The position numbers were made by a program, and so were the translations under genes. Shown piece by piece: positions 1-7,239 of a stretch of DNA of 8,811 bases (position 1 is the first letter of the stretch; every line of letters starts with the position of its first letter). Source of the DNA: an uncultured Clostridia bacterium (lineage in GTDB: Bacteria > Bacillota > Clostridia > Oscillospirales > Oscillospiraceae); the NCBI GenBank assembly GCA_946405655.1, contig CAMJHX010000046.1, forward strand, positions 1 to 8,811, given 5' to 3'. The notes beneath the pieces were generated by a model. The model was not told the DNA's origin. It ran no database searches and was given only the letters and a program-made list of their open reading frames with translations.

Positions 1-642
1 AAGGAGCTCGGCAATCCGAAGGCGCTGCGCATCGGCGCAGTCTGCCTCTGGGCCGCGGCCATCCTCTTTGAGGTTCTGGCGGTGCTGGTGCTCTTCGGCA
101 AGATCCACATGACCTTCCTGCCCATGATGTGGCAGCTGATTCTGCTGCTGGTGCTCGATCTCGCGTGCGTGATCATCGGCTCGCAGCTCTGGAAGAAGGC
201 CAACCACATCGACCCCGCGAGCGAGGCAAACCCCACCAAGTTCTGGCTGTGGAACAACATGGGCGTGATCGTCTGCGTCGTGGCGTTCGTGCCGCTCGTG
301 ATCCTCATGCTCGCAAACAAGGATCTCGACAAGAAGACCAAGGCGATCTGCACGGTCGTGGCCGTGATCGCCCTGCTGATCGGGGGGCTGAGCGGATATG
401 ACTTCAACCCCGTCTCTGCCGAGCAGCTGGACGCCGCCGTGGAAGCGCTGGGCGACGAGCAGGTCTACTGGGCGCCCTTCGGCAAGGTCTATCACACGCA
501 CGAGGACTGCTCCAGCCTGAACCAGAGCGAGACGCTCACCGTCGGCACTGTGGAGCAGGCCGTCGCCGCCGGACGCACCCGCCTGTGCTATTTCTGCGCG
601 CAGCAGGACAACATCACCACCGTGGTGACGGACGGAGATTAA
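1..642 (+). CDS. Partial multi-pass membrane protein with C-terminal His/Cys motif (5' end outside window)
   Basis: The reading frame is open from the first base of the window to TAA at 640-642, so the gene begins upstream and at least 213 residues are visible. The ATG at 82 falls inside a hydrophobic segment and is unlikely to be the true start. Four hydrophobic stretches are visible, at about codons 10-32, 39-62, 80-102 and 114-132. A soluble tail of about 75 residues follows. It contains YHTHEDC, then about 30 residues later CYFC. A His/Cys set with a final CxxC resembles the small Ada-like or metal-binding tails at the ends of some Firmicute membrane proteins, so it may bind zinc; this is inference. 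I do not recognise the family. The stop lies 9 bases before the cardiolipin synthase start, so the two are probably co-transcribed. Confidence 0.75.
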   Translation, partial: KELGNPKALRIGAVCLWAAAILFEVLAVLVLFGKIHMTFLPMMWQLILLLVLDLACVIIGSQLWKKANHIDPASEANPTKFWLWNNMGVIVCVVAFVPLVILMLANKDLDKKTKAICTVVAVIALLIGGLSGYDFNPVSAEQLDAAVEALGDEQVYWAPFGKVYHTHEDCSSLNQSETLTVGTVEQAVAAGRTRLCYFCAQQDNITTVVTDGD

Positions 643-651
643 TCGGCGTCT

Positions 652-2223
652 ATGGATAACAGCGAAATCGTTACAAGATTGGCCAAGCCTATGAAGAAGG
701 GCCTGCTGCACCTGGTGTTCAGCCGGTTCTTCGTGATTGCGCTGCTGCTGATTTTGCAGGTTGCGATCCTCTTCGGCGCGTTCAACTGGCTGCTGGAATA
801 TGTGCCGCAGCTGGCGGCGGTGCAGGGGCTGTTTTCGCTCGTGATGATCATCTACCTCTTCAACAACGACATGGACGCCTCGGCGAAGCTCACGTGGATG
901 TTCATCATCGCGATTCTGCCGCTGCCGGGCGCGGCGTTTCTGTTCTTCACACAGATGAATTTCGGCCACCGCTCGAGCCGCATGCGCGTGGAGGCTCTCG
1001 TGCAGCAGACGACGGATGCGCTGCCGCAGGACCCGACGGTGTATGACCGGCTGGAGCTCGGCGGCTCGGGCATGGACGATCTGGCAAAATACCTCAACCG
1101 CAGCGGCAGCTTCCCGATCTATGACGACACGGACGTGACCTACTTCCCCTCCGGCGAGGAGAAGTTTGAGGCCATGCTGCAGGCTTTGCGCGAGGCGGAG
1201 GCCTTCATCTTCCTCGAATACTTCATCATCGAGGAGGGCTATATGTGGGGGCGCGTGCTCGACATTCTCATTGAGAAGGCCAAGGCGGGCGTGGACGTGC
1301 GCGTGATGTATGACGGCATGTGCGAACTCAGCCAGCTGCCCACGGACTACTGCGAGAGGCTCCGGCAGCACGGCATCAAAGCCAAGAAATTCGCGCCGAT
1401 CATGCCGCTCGTCTCCTCGCACTACAACTACCGCGACCACCGCAAGATCCTCGTCGTGGACGGGAAGGTCGCCTTCACGGGCGGCGTGAATCTCGCGGAC
1501 GAATACATCAACCGCGTGGAGCGCTTCGGCCACTGGAAGGACGCGGCGATCATGCTGCGCGGCGGCGCCGCGATGAGCTTCCTGCTGCTGTTTCTGCAGA
1601 TGTGGAACATTGACGAGCCGGAGCCGCAGTTCGAGCCGTATTTGAGTCTGCCCGCCGTGCCGAGTGAAACACCGTCCGGCTTTGTGCTGCCCTACGGCGA
1701 CTGCCCGCTCGACGGCTACCGTGTGGGCGAGACGGTGTATATCGACGTGCTCTACCGCGCGACGGACTATGTGCACATCATGACGCCGTATCTGATCCTT
1801 GACGGCGAAATGGAAACGGCGCTGAAATTCGCCGCCCAGCGCGGCGTAGACGTGAAGCTCATCCTGCCCGGCATCCCGGACAAGAAGGCCGCCTATTCCC
1901 TCGCCAAGACGCACTACCGCTCGCTGACCGAGGCGGGCGTGCAGATTTTCGAATACACGCCCGGCTTTGTGCACGCGAAGGTCTGCGTTTCGGACGAGGA
2001 GAAGGCCGTCGTCGGCACGATCAACTTTGACTACCGCAGTCTCTACCACCACTTTGAGTGCGCGGCGTATCTGTATCAGTGCAGCTGCATCCCGCGCATC
2101 GAGCAGGACTTTCAGGCCACGCTCGCGCTCTGCCGCCCCGTGACGTTTGAAACGATCAAAAAAACGTCCTTCGGCTACAAGGCGGCGGGAACGCTCTTAA
2201 AATTCATCGCCCCGCTGATGTAA
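652..2223 (+). CDS. cls: Cardiolipin synthase (phospholipase D superfamily)
   Basis: The product is 523 residues, the usual size for Cls. It should join two phosphatidylglycerol molecules into cardiolipin and glycerol at the cytoplasmic membrane. Three hydrophobic segments lie at about residues 22-46, 55-71 and 82-100, more than the usual two N-terminal helices. Two PLD domains follow. HKD motif 1 is HRKILVVD (H263, K265, D270), followed by FTGGVNLADEY. HKD motif 2 is HAKVCVSD (H441, K443, D448), followed by VGTINFDYRS. Both catalytic histidines are present, so the enzyme looks intact. The start is the ATG 9 bases after the previous stop. GGAG at 634-637 is the only nearby Shine-Dalgarno and its 14-base spacing is long; an internal ATG at codon 14 is an alternative. 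A PfkB kinase gene follows after 21 bases. The family assignment is very secure; the exact start is less so. Confidence 0.95.
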   Translation: MDNSEIVTRLAKPMKKGLLHLVFSRFFVIALLLILQVAILFGAFNWLLEYVPQLAAVQGLFSLVMIIYLFNNDMDASAKLTWMFIIAILPLPGAAFLFFTQMNFGHRSSRMRVEALVQQTTDALPQDPTVYDRLELGGSGMDDLAKYLNRSGSFPIYDDTDVTYFPSGEEKFEAMLQALREAEAFIFLEYFIIEEGYMWGRVLDILIEKAKAGVDVRVMYDGMCELSQLPTDYCERLRQHGIKAKKFAPIMPLVSSHYNYRDHRKILVVDGKVAFTGGVNLADEYINRVERFGHWKDAAIMLRGGAAMSFLLLFLQMWNIDEPEPQFEPYLSLPAVPSETPSGFVLPYGDCPLDGYRVGETVYIDVLYRATDYVHIMTPYLILDGEMETALKFAAQRGVDVKLILPGIPDKKAAYSLAKTHYRSLTEAGVQIFEYTPGFVHAKVCVSDEEKAVVGTINFDYRSLYHHFECAAYLYQCSCIPRIEQDFQATLALCRPVTFETIKKTSFGYKAAGTLLKFIAPLM

Positions 2224-2244
2224 AAGAAAGAAAAGGATATCGAT

Positions 2245-3192
2245 ATGGGAATCGTTGTTTTCGGGTCCACCTTCGTGGACATCAAGGGCTATCCGGACAC
2301 GCAGTTCATCCCCGCGGGGCGCAACGCCGGCCGCGTGCGGCAGGTGCACGGCGGCGTGGCGCGAAACGTGGCGGAGGACATTGCGAACGTGGAGCTGCGC
2401 CCGACGTTCGTGACCGTGCTCGATGAGAGCGGCACGAGCACCGACGTGCTGGAGAAGCTGAAGCGCCACCATGTGAACACGGACTACATTCTCCGCACGG
2501 ACGACGGGCTCGGGACCTGGCTCGCGGTGTTTGACAATCAGGGCGACGTGGTTGCCTCCATCTCCCGCCGCCCGGCGCTCGAGGCGATCGGCGAGCTGCT
2601 CTGGGAGCGCGGGGACGAGATCTTCGCGAACGCGGACAGCATCGTCGTGGAGATCGACATGGAGGTGCCGCTCTTAAAGCAGATCTTCGATCTCGCGGAT
2701 CGGCACCGGAAGGACATTTACGCCGTGGTCTCCAACATGTCCATCGCCATGGAGCGGCGCGATCTGCTGCAGCGCGTGGCCTGCATCGTGTGCAACGTGC
2801 AGGAGGCGGGGCTGCTGTTCTCGGAGGAATACGAACGCTATGAGCCGGAGGAGTTTCAGTTTGTGCTGCAGCGCCGCATCCGGCAGGCGCAGATCCGCCG
2901 CATGATCGTCACGATGGGCGGCGCGGGCGCGGTCTACGCCGAGATCGACGGAGAGGTCGGCGTCTGCCCGGCATGGAAGGTCGACGTGATCGACACCACC
3001 GGCGCGGGCGACAGCTTCTTTGCCGGCGTCGCCATCGGGCTGACCTACGGCAAAACGCTCCGCGAGAGCTGCGTGATCGGCACGCGCCTGGCCGCCTCCG
3101 TCATCGCAACAAAGGAAAACGTCTGTCCGCGGTTTAGGCCCGAGGAGCTGGATCTGGACCCGGAGAGAGTTAAGCATTTAATGAGTGAATAA
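2245..3192 (+). CDS. PfkB-family carbohydrate/nucleoside kinase, pseudouridine-kinase-like
   Basis: The 315-residue product is full length for a ribokinase/PfkB kinase, which phosphorylates a sugar or nucleoside hydroxyl with ATP in the cytoplasm. The N-terminal strand VVFGSTFVDIKGYP is followed by the substrate-side glycine motif GGVARNVAED (residues 36-45). VTMGGAGA (222-229) and the PfkB signature DTTGAGDSF (250-258) follow, with D256 as the expected catalytic base. The combination of GYP, an N-x-G segment and GGVxRNxAE resembles the YeiC/PsuK pseudouridine kinase branch more than fructokinases or 1-phosphofructokinase. No pseudouridine-5'-phosphate glycosidase gene is in the window, so the substrate stays open. 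The start is ATG 2245, with AGGA at 2234-2237 seven bases upstream. It sits between cls and dfx, and neither suggests a substrate. Confidence 0.9.
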   Translation: MGIVVFGSTFVDIKGYPDTQFIPAGRNAGRVRQVHGGVARNVAEDIANVELRPTFVTVLDESGTSTDVLEKLKRHHVNTDYILRTDDGLGTWLAVFDNQGDVVASISRRPALEAIGELLWERGDEIFANADSIVVEIDMEVPLLKQIFDLADRHRKDIYAVVSNMSIAMERRDLLQRVACIVCNVQEAGLLFSEEYERYEPEEFQFVLQRRIRQAQIRRMIVTMGGAGAVYAEIDGEVGVCPAWKVDVIDTTGAGDSFFAGVAIGLTYGKTLRESCVIGTRLAASVIATKENVCPRFRPEELDLDPERVKHLMSE

Positions 3193-3210
3193 CAGAAAGG
3201 AGCAAAGCAA

Positions 3211-3582
3211 ATGAAGTTCTACAAATGTTCTGCCTGCGGCACGATCGTCGCCGCCGTCGAGGAAAACTGCGGTCCCGTGCACTGCTGCGGCAAGGCCATG
3301 GAGGTCCTCGAGCCCAACACCGTGGACGCCGCGGTGGAGAAGCATGTCCCCGTCGTCTCCGTGGACGGCAATGTCGTGACCGTGAAGGTCAGCAGCGTGG
3401 AGCACCCGATGACCGAGGCGCACCTGATCAAGTGGGTCGCCCTGCAGACCAAGTTCGGCAACCAGCGCAAGGAGCTGACGGCTGAGGACAAGCCCGAGGT
3501 GCAGTTCGCCCTGCTCGAGGGCGACGAGGTCGTGGCGGCGTATGCGTACTGCAACCTGCATGGGCTGTGGAAGAGCGAATAA
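3211..3582 (+). CDS. dfx: Desulfoferrodoxin (class I superoxide reductase)
   Basis: The 123-residue protein should reduce superoxide to hydrogen peroxide without making oxygen, using electrons from rubredoxin or a similar donor in the cytoplasm of anaerobes. The N-terminal desulforedoxin domain has C6 and C9 (CSAC) and C25-C26 (the CC pair), ligands of the Fe(Cys)4 centre. The superoxide reductase domain starts at EKH (E43, K44, H45), the conserved Glu-Lys pair beside the active site. H45, H65, H71, C114 and H117 match the Fe(His)4Cys set, the last two in CNLH. All ligands are present, so it should be active. AAAGGAG at 3196-3202, eight bases before the ATG, is a strong ribosome binding site. 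It is the last gene of the + strand operon, 18 bases after the kinase stop. A hairpin terminator follows about 80 bases downstream. Confidence 0.97.
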   Translation: MKFYKCSACGTIVAAVEENCGPVHCCGKAMEVLEPNTVDAAVEKHVPVVSVDGNVVTVKVSSVEHPMTEAHLIKWVALQTKFGNQRKELTAEDKPEVQFALLEGDEVVAAYAYCNLHGLWKSE

Positions 3583-3610
3583 AGCGAAACCATCTTCCGA
3601 ATGAACGCAG

Positions 3611-3630
3611 GGGAGGGGCTTGCCCCTCCC
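3611..3630. repeat. 20-base GC-rich palindrome, copy 1
   Basis: The sequence GGGAGGGGCTTGCCCCTCCC is a near-perfect palindrome of two 9-base arms around TT. A second copy with AA at the centre lies at 3731-3750. With their flanks, the two copies read as the same sequence in opposite orientation: C/T-A-G followed by the palindrome on this strand here, and on the minus strand at the second copy. It lies 28 bases after the dfx stop. It has no T-run after it, so it is not a typical terminator by itself. It looks like a small dispersed intergenic repeat. Confidence 0.75.
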
Positions 3631-3661
3631 GTGCGGAACAGACAACCGAAAAGAAACATTG

Positions 3662-3709
3662 AAGGCGAATTCGCAGAATGTACACTCTGCGGATTCGCCT
3701 TTCTTCATT
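3662..3709 (+). terminator. Strong hairpin terminator after dfx, between converging operons
   Basis: The left arm 3662-3677 pairs with the right arm 3686-3701 around an 8-base loop (3678-3685). This gives 16 pairs, of which one is a U-G wobble (3671 with 3692) when read on the + strand. The following bases are TCTTCATT, a poor but T-rich tail. On the minus strand the wobble becomes an A-C mismatch and the following bases are CAATGTTTCTTTT. The hairpin may therefore serve both the dfx operon and the facing DUF805 operon, with the + direction favoured. Confidence 0.7.
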
Positions 3710-3730
3710 CGTAATTCACGCCGAAGCGCC

Positions 3731-3750
3731 GGGAGGGGCAAGCCCCTCCC
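3731..3750. repeat. 20-base GC-rich palindrome, copy 2 (opposite orientation)
   Basis: The sequence GGGAGGGGCAAGCCCCTCCC has the same arms as the copy at 3611-3630, with AA instead of TT at the centre. It is enclosed by a further inverted pair, ACGCCG at 3718-3723 and CGGCGT at 3754-3759, so a longer branched fold is possible. It lies 25 bases beyond the stop of the minus-strand DUF805 gene. Confidence 0.75.
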
Positions 3751-3775
3751 CTACGGCGTCTGTTTCAGTGCGGTG

Positions 3776-4537
3776 TTAAATCCCGCGCTGTGCGAGCTCT
3801 TTGAGGATCGCCTGGTTCAGCGTCTGGATCCGGGGCAGGCCTGCTGCCGGGTCGCAGACGGCGGCGTATTTGAGCAGGATGAGGAGCGTGTCCGCATCGA
3901 CGCTTTGCAGCTCCGGCTGCGGGTTTGATGCGAGCACCGCGTCGAGCCGCGCCGCGCTGTCACAGCCCGGGAAGACGCGCTGCATGGCGGCGGTCACGGT
4001 GGGATCGAGCGTCGTCATGGCCGGGTCGAGGAACACATACGGCGGCTCATGCGCCGCGGCCATCTGCAGAAAGCGCTGCGTGACCTCCGTGCCAAGCACG
4101 CCCTTCGGGTTTTCGCCGAAGCGATTGGCCCCGGGCTGGCTGTCTCTGCAGAGCCAGATGAACACGGGAACGGTGAACGCGAGCGAGACGAGCGCCATCG
4201 CCATCGGCGTGATCATGTTTTCCGGCGAGAGCATCCGGTTTGCCGCCTGCGAGAGCGCGATGCCCGGGACGCTCAGCAGATACCACCAGCCGGAGCGCCC
4301 GGTGTCGTGCAGACGGCGCACGGCGACGGCGATCGACGGCAGGAGAAACGCCAGTGTAAAGGCGATGCTGAGCGCAGTCATGGCCTTCGGCTTCTGCATA
4401 GCCCCGCCGAGAAAGCCGACGATGAAGCCCGCGATGACGTTGAACAGGAAGAAATACCAATACTCCTTCCGCCGCGCGCGGCCGGAGAAGACGGCGTATT
4501 TGGAGAGCACGGTTTTGACGGCTTCAAAGAATGACAT
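3776..4537 (-). CDS. DUF805 membrane protein with C-terminal extension
   Basis: The product is 253 residues. The DUF805 core spans about 1-148. It begins with SFFEAVKTVLSKYAVFSGR and continues with RARRKEYWYFF (the GRxxRxEYW-like entry motif), AVRRLHDTGRSGWWYLL (72-88) and GANRFGENP (136-144), all typical of the family. Four hydrophobic segments are seen at about 27-46, 54-73, 84-97 and 111-130. DUF805 proteins are usually about 110-150 residues; here about 105 further residues follow, soluble and helix-rich in appearance, with no family I recognise. The function of DUF805 is unknown. The start at 4537 is chosen because AAAGGAG lies at 4545-4551, seven bases upstream. A longer frame reaching 4789 overlaps the preceding gene by over 230 bases and has low-complexity Ser/Arg content, so it is rejected. 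It is the second gene of a two-gene operon, 16 bases after the previous stop. Confidence 0.85.
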   Translation of the reverse strand: MSFFEAVKTVLSKYAVFSGRARRKEYWYFFLFNVIAGFIVGFLGGAMQKPKAMTALSIAFTLAFLLPSIAVAVRRLHDTGRSGWWYLLSVPGIALSQAANRMLSPENMITPMAMALVSLAFTVPVFIWLCRDSQPGANRFGENPKGVLGTEVTQRFLQMAAAHEPPYVFLDPAMTTLDPTVTAAMQRVFPGCDSAARLDAVLASNPQPELQSVDADTLLILLKYAAVCDPAAGLPRIQTLNQAILKELAQRGI

Positions 4538-4553
4538 GGGATCGCTCCTTTCG

Positions 4554-6038
4554 TCAATCGCGGTAATTCCACTCGTCGACCGTCCAGACCGTGGCGTATT
4601 CGATGCCGAAGGCGCCGTGATTGGTGACGACATAGACGGTGTCGCCGGGCTCGACGCGGTCATAGAGCTCGGGCTCCACGTCGAGCGAGAGGGTCTCCCC
4701 GCCCTTTTCAAACTCGAGCACATAGGACGTGGTACGGCCGGAGGAGACGTGCATATCCGAGATCGCGAGCCGCTCCGCCGTGGGCTCACTGCGATCGAGG
4801 AGGAAGTTGGTCTCCAGAATGATTCCGGCGGAGAACATCATAAACAGAAACGCGAGCATCAGCCGCACCAGCCAGACCTTGCGGATGCCCTTTCCGTTGC
4901 GCGTGAGCAGGAAGGCCGCGAGCAGGCTGAACACCACAACGCCGATGATGAGCGGCGTCCACTTCACGATATTGAAGTCCACAAGCGCGCCGATCAGCAG
5001 CGGGAACATGGAAGCCATGATCGGAATGGACAGATCCACCGTGCCGGGGCGGGCGTCCGGATCGTGGTCATTCAGCTTCAAAAACTTGTTGAGCGAGAAA
5101 TACCGCGGCAGCGCGATGCCCAGCAGCGTCGGGATCAATGCCAGAATCACCTGCAGCGCCGCAAACGGCCGATACGGTACATCGAGAAAGCGCCAGACCG
5201 CGAAATTCAGAAACGGCAGCACGCAGAGCACATAGGTGAGAACGCGGAGCTTCTTCGCTTTGGCGGGATCCGGCGCCAGCTCCGGATCCTCCGCGACCTC
5301 CCGGATCTCCTCGCGGAGGGCCTCGTTCTGCTCATAGCGGGCGGTGTCCACCGTGAGCCTGCCGGAGACGTCCGCGAAGAAGGCGCGCATTGCCTCGGGC
5401 GTGGCGGGCTCGTCGGGACGGAGCACGATGAACTTGCGCTTTTTGCCGCCGGAATGGAGCGTGAAGATGCCGTCGTTCGGCAGCTGCGTGGAGACGCAGT
5501 GCTTCATCGTGAGGTCGATCGCCTCCACCTCCGACTTCGGCACCGAGAGTCCCTTCTCCATCCGCGCGCGGATCGCCGCGTCATCCAGACCGGGCGGGAG
5601 CATCTTTTCATAGCTTGCGGCGTTCAGGCCGCTCCAGCCGAGCTTCACGAAGTGATATTCGCCCGGCCCGGAGATCAATTGATAGATCGTATCGGACGGA
5701 TAGCCCATGACGAGCAGGGACGAGGAACCCGCCTCGCCCGGGATGTGAATGCGCTCCTCATCCGCGTCGGGGTTCGCGGCATATTCGCGCTCGAGCGCAT
5801 CGAGCGCCTCCTGCCGCAGGCGGGCGGCACGGCGCATGACCACAAACCACGCCACGCCGATCGAGATGAGAAGCAGATAGCCCAAAAACTGCAGCAGCGG
5901 GCTTTCGCCCTGACGGTGGATGCGCGCGCCGTAAGCCAAAAGAAACAGCGCCACGAGATCGAGCGGGAGCATCAGCAGCATCAGAGGCCGCGTCCGCTTC
6001 TGATACTGTTTTTCGATTTCCTTGCGTTTTTCGTCCAT
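4554..6038 (-). CDS. Uncharacterised multi-pass membrane protein, 494 residues
   Basis: I do not recognise this family. The N-terminus is charged and helical (MDEKRKEIEKQYQKR). Hydrophobic segments lie at about 18-38 and 48-68, then 265-284, 291-312, 337-354, 359-378 and 388-408, giving about seven membrane spans. Between spans 2 and 3 is a soluble region of about 190 residues. Its part at about 95-230 looks strand-rich (for example EVEAIDLTMKHCV, then GIFTLHSGGKKRKFIVLRP), a pattern reminiscent of bacterial PH-like domains; this is only an impression. A second soluble beta-rich domain ends the protein (about 425-494, with ELYDRVEPGDTVYVV). The start is well supported by AGGAGG at 6046-6051, seven bases before ATG. 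The DUF805 gene follows after 16 bases, so both may act together at the membrane. Confidence 0.8.
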   Translation of the reverse strand: MDEKRKEIEKQYQKRTRPLMLLMLPLDLVALFLLAYGARIHRQGESPLLQFLGYLLLISIGVAWFVVMRRAARLRQEALDALEREYAANPDADEERIHIPGEAGSSSLLVMGYPSDTIYQLISGPGEYHFVKLGWSGLNAASYEKMLPPGLDDAAIRARMEKGLSVPKSEVEAIDLTMKHCVSTQLPNDGIFTLHSGGKKRKFIVLRPDEPATPEAMRAFFADVSGRLTVDTARYEQNEALREEIREVAEDPELAPDPAKAKKLRVLTYVLCVLPFLNFAVWRFLDVPYRPFAALQVILALIPTLLGIALPRYFSLNKFLKLNDHDPDARPGTVDLSIPIMASMFPLLIGALVDFNIVKWTPLIIGVVVFSLLAAFLLTRNGKGIRKVWLVRLMLAFLFMMFSAGIILETNFLLDRSEPTAERLAISDMHVSSGRTTSYVLEFEKGGETLSLDVEPELYDRVEPGDTVYVVTNHGAFGIEYATVWTVDEWNYRD

Positions 6039-6058
6039 ATTCTCGCCTCCTGTATTCG

Positions 6059-6087
6059 ACTATACCATGCCGAACGGCAAAATACAA
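6059..6087 (-). promoter_or_regulatory. Candidate sigma-A-type promoter for the 494-residue membrane protein operon
   Basis: On the minus strand, TTGTAT (6082-6087) and TATAGT (6059-6064) are 17 bases apart. The -10 box matches the consensus at five of six positions and the -35 box only in its first three. It lies between the upstream terminator and the ribosome binding site, where a promoter is expected. The leader would be very short, about 14 bases, with the AGGAGG at its 5' end, which makes the call less certain. Confidence 0.45.
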
Positions 6088-6088
6088 G

Positions 6089-6118
6089 AAAAAGGTCGAC
6101 TTTTCGTCGACCTTTTTT
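6089..6118 (-). terminator. Rho-independent terminator after the CDF transporter gene
   Basis: GGTCGAC (6094-6100) and GTCGACC (6106-6112) form a perfect 7-pair stem around TTTTC. The stem is extended by A5 on one side and T5-6 on the other, so it works as an intrinsic terminator on either strand. It lies 15 bases beyond the TGA of the minus-strand CDF gene and is most simply its terminator. Confidence 0.85.
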
Positions 6119-6132
6119 CGATCTTCTGTTTT

Positions 6133-7239
6133 TCAGTCCGTGATGTCCTTGTCGGGCGTGATGACGAGCTTGTAATCCGGGACGAGGGCCTGGACGTCCT
6201 TGACGATCTCAGCATAGAGCGCCATTTCGTCCGGGGCCTCGAAATCGAGCACGACGTCAAACTGGATGGTCTTCTCCGCCTCGTTGAGGTAGAAGCCGTG
6301 CATCTGCAGGACGTAGTCGCGCGCCATGACGACGCGGCGGATCTCATCGTGCAGGCGGGCGGCCTCGTCGTCCTTCGTGTTCTTGGCGTAGATGCCGACG
6401 CCCGTGAGGATGACGCCGTTGTCCTGATAGACCTTCTGCGCGATGGCGCGCTCGAGCGGATCGAGCTGCTCGGCGGTGAGGGTATCGTCCACCTCGACGT
6501 GGACCGAGCCGATGTAATAATCCGGGCCGTAGTTGTGGAGGACGAGGTCATACGCCCCATGCACCTCGTCGAACGAGAGGACGGAGTCCTTGACGCTCTT
6601 GGCGAGCTCCGAATCGGCGCGGCGGCCGAGGATCTGGGAGAGCGTGTCGGAGAGCATCTCGACGCCGGATTTGATGATGATGAGGGAGATGACCGCGCCG
6701 AGCCATGCCTCGAGCGAGAGGCCGGAGAGCAGGAAGATGACCGCAGCGACGAGGGTGGAGGCAGAGATGACGGAGTCGAGCGTCGCGTCCTGGCCGGAGG
6801 CAACGAGGGAGTCGGACTTGACCTTCTCGCCCACGCCCTTGACATAGCGGCCGAGGACAATCTTCACCACGACGGCGACGGCGATGATGACAAGGGAGAT
6901 GGTGGTGTATTCCGGCGTCTCGGGGTGGATGATCTTCTTGACGGACTCGACAAGGGACGTGACGCCGGCATAGAGCACGATGACGCTGATGAGCGCCGCC
7001 GTGAGATATTCCACGCGGCCGTGGCCGAAGGGGTGTTTTTTGTCCGGGCGCTTGCCGGCGAGCTTGGTGCCGAGGATGGTGATGACGCTGGAAAGCGCGT
7101 CGCTCAAATTGTTGACCGCGTCGAGCGTGACGGCGATGGAGCCGGTGACGACGCCGACGAACGCCTTGAACGCGGCGAGAAAGGCATTGGCGAGAATGCC
7201 GATGATACTGGTTCTGATGATGATCCGATCGCGATTCAT
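6133..7239 (-). CDS. Cation diffusion facilitator (CDF) metal exporter, Mn/Fe-like site
   Basis: The product is 368 residues from ATG 7239. CDF proteins export divalent metal from the cytoplasm in exchange for protons. Hydrophobic segments lie at about 10-32, 34-55, 78-97, 111-130, 154-172 and 175-192, the standard six. The metal-site residues are N43 and D47 in helix 2 (DAVNNLSDALSS) and D151 and D155 in helix 5 (QDATLDS). HPFGHGRVE (69-77) is a typical CDF loop motif. Helix 5 carries DxxxD rather than the HxxxD of zinc exporters, which suggests Mn or Fe; this is inference. About 170 residues of cytoplasmic domain follow, roughly double the usual. It may hold two ferredoxin-like domains (about 210-287 and 294-362). 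GGAGG at 7247-7251 supports the start. The ATG overlaps the TGA of the upstream regulator (ATGA), implying translational coupling. Confidence 0.93.
   Translation of the reverse strand: MNRDRIIIRTSIIGILANAFLAAFKAFVGVVTGSIAVTLDAVNNLSDALSSVITILGTKLAGKRPDKKHPFGHGRVEYLTAALISVIVLYAGVTSLVESVKKIIHPETPEYTTISLVIIAVAVVVKIVLGRYVKGVGEKVKSDSLVASGQDATLDSVISASTLVAAVIFLLSGLSLEAWLGAVISLIIIKSGVEMLSDTLSQILGRRADSELAKSVKDSVLSFDEVHGAYDLVLHNYGPDYYIGSVHVEVDDTLTAEQLDPLERAIAQKVYQDNGVILTGVGIYAKNTKDDEAARLHDEIRRVVMARDYVLQMHGFYLNEAEKTIQFDVVLDFEAPDEMALYAEIVKDVQALVPDYKLVITPDKDITD

Noticed and set aside
3611..3630. The palindrome as the dfx terminator
   Set aside because: It has a 2-base loop and no T-run after it; the 3662-3701 hairpin is the better terminator.
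3178..3741. Minus-strand open frames opposite dfx and the terminator region
   Set aside because: dfx on the + strand has every metal ligand in place, and the minus frames run through the hairpin and palindromes without any family resemblance.
4538..4789. Longer N-terminus for the DUF805 gene
   Set aside because: It would overlap the preceding gene by 236 bases and adds a Ser/Pro/Arg-rich stretch; the ATG at 4537 has an AAAGGAG and begins exactly at the DUF805 domain.
3801..6143. A 780-codon open frame on the + strand, antisense to two minus-strand genes
   Set aside because: The minus-strand frames have good ribosome binding sites, membrane helices and DUF805 motifs, while the + frame is Arg/His/Gln-rich with no family signal. 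Long antisense frames are expected in GC-rich genes with strong codon-position bias.
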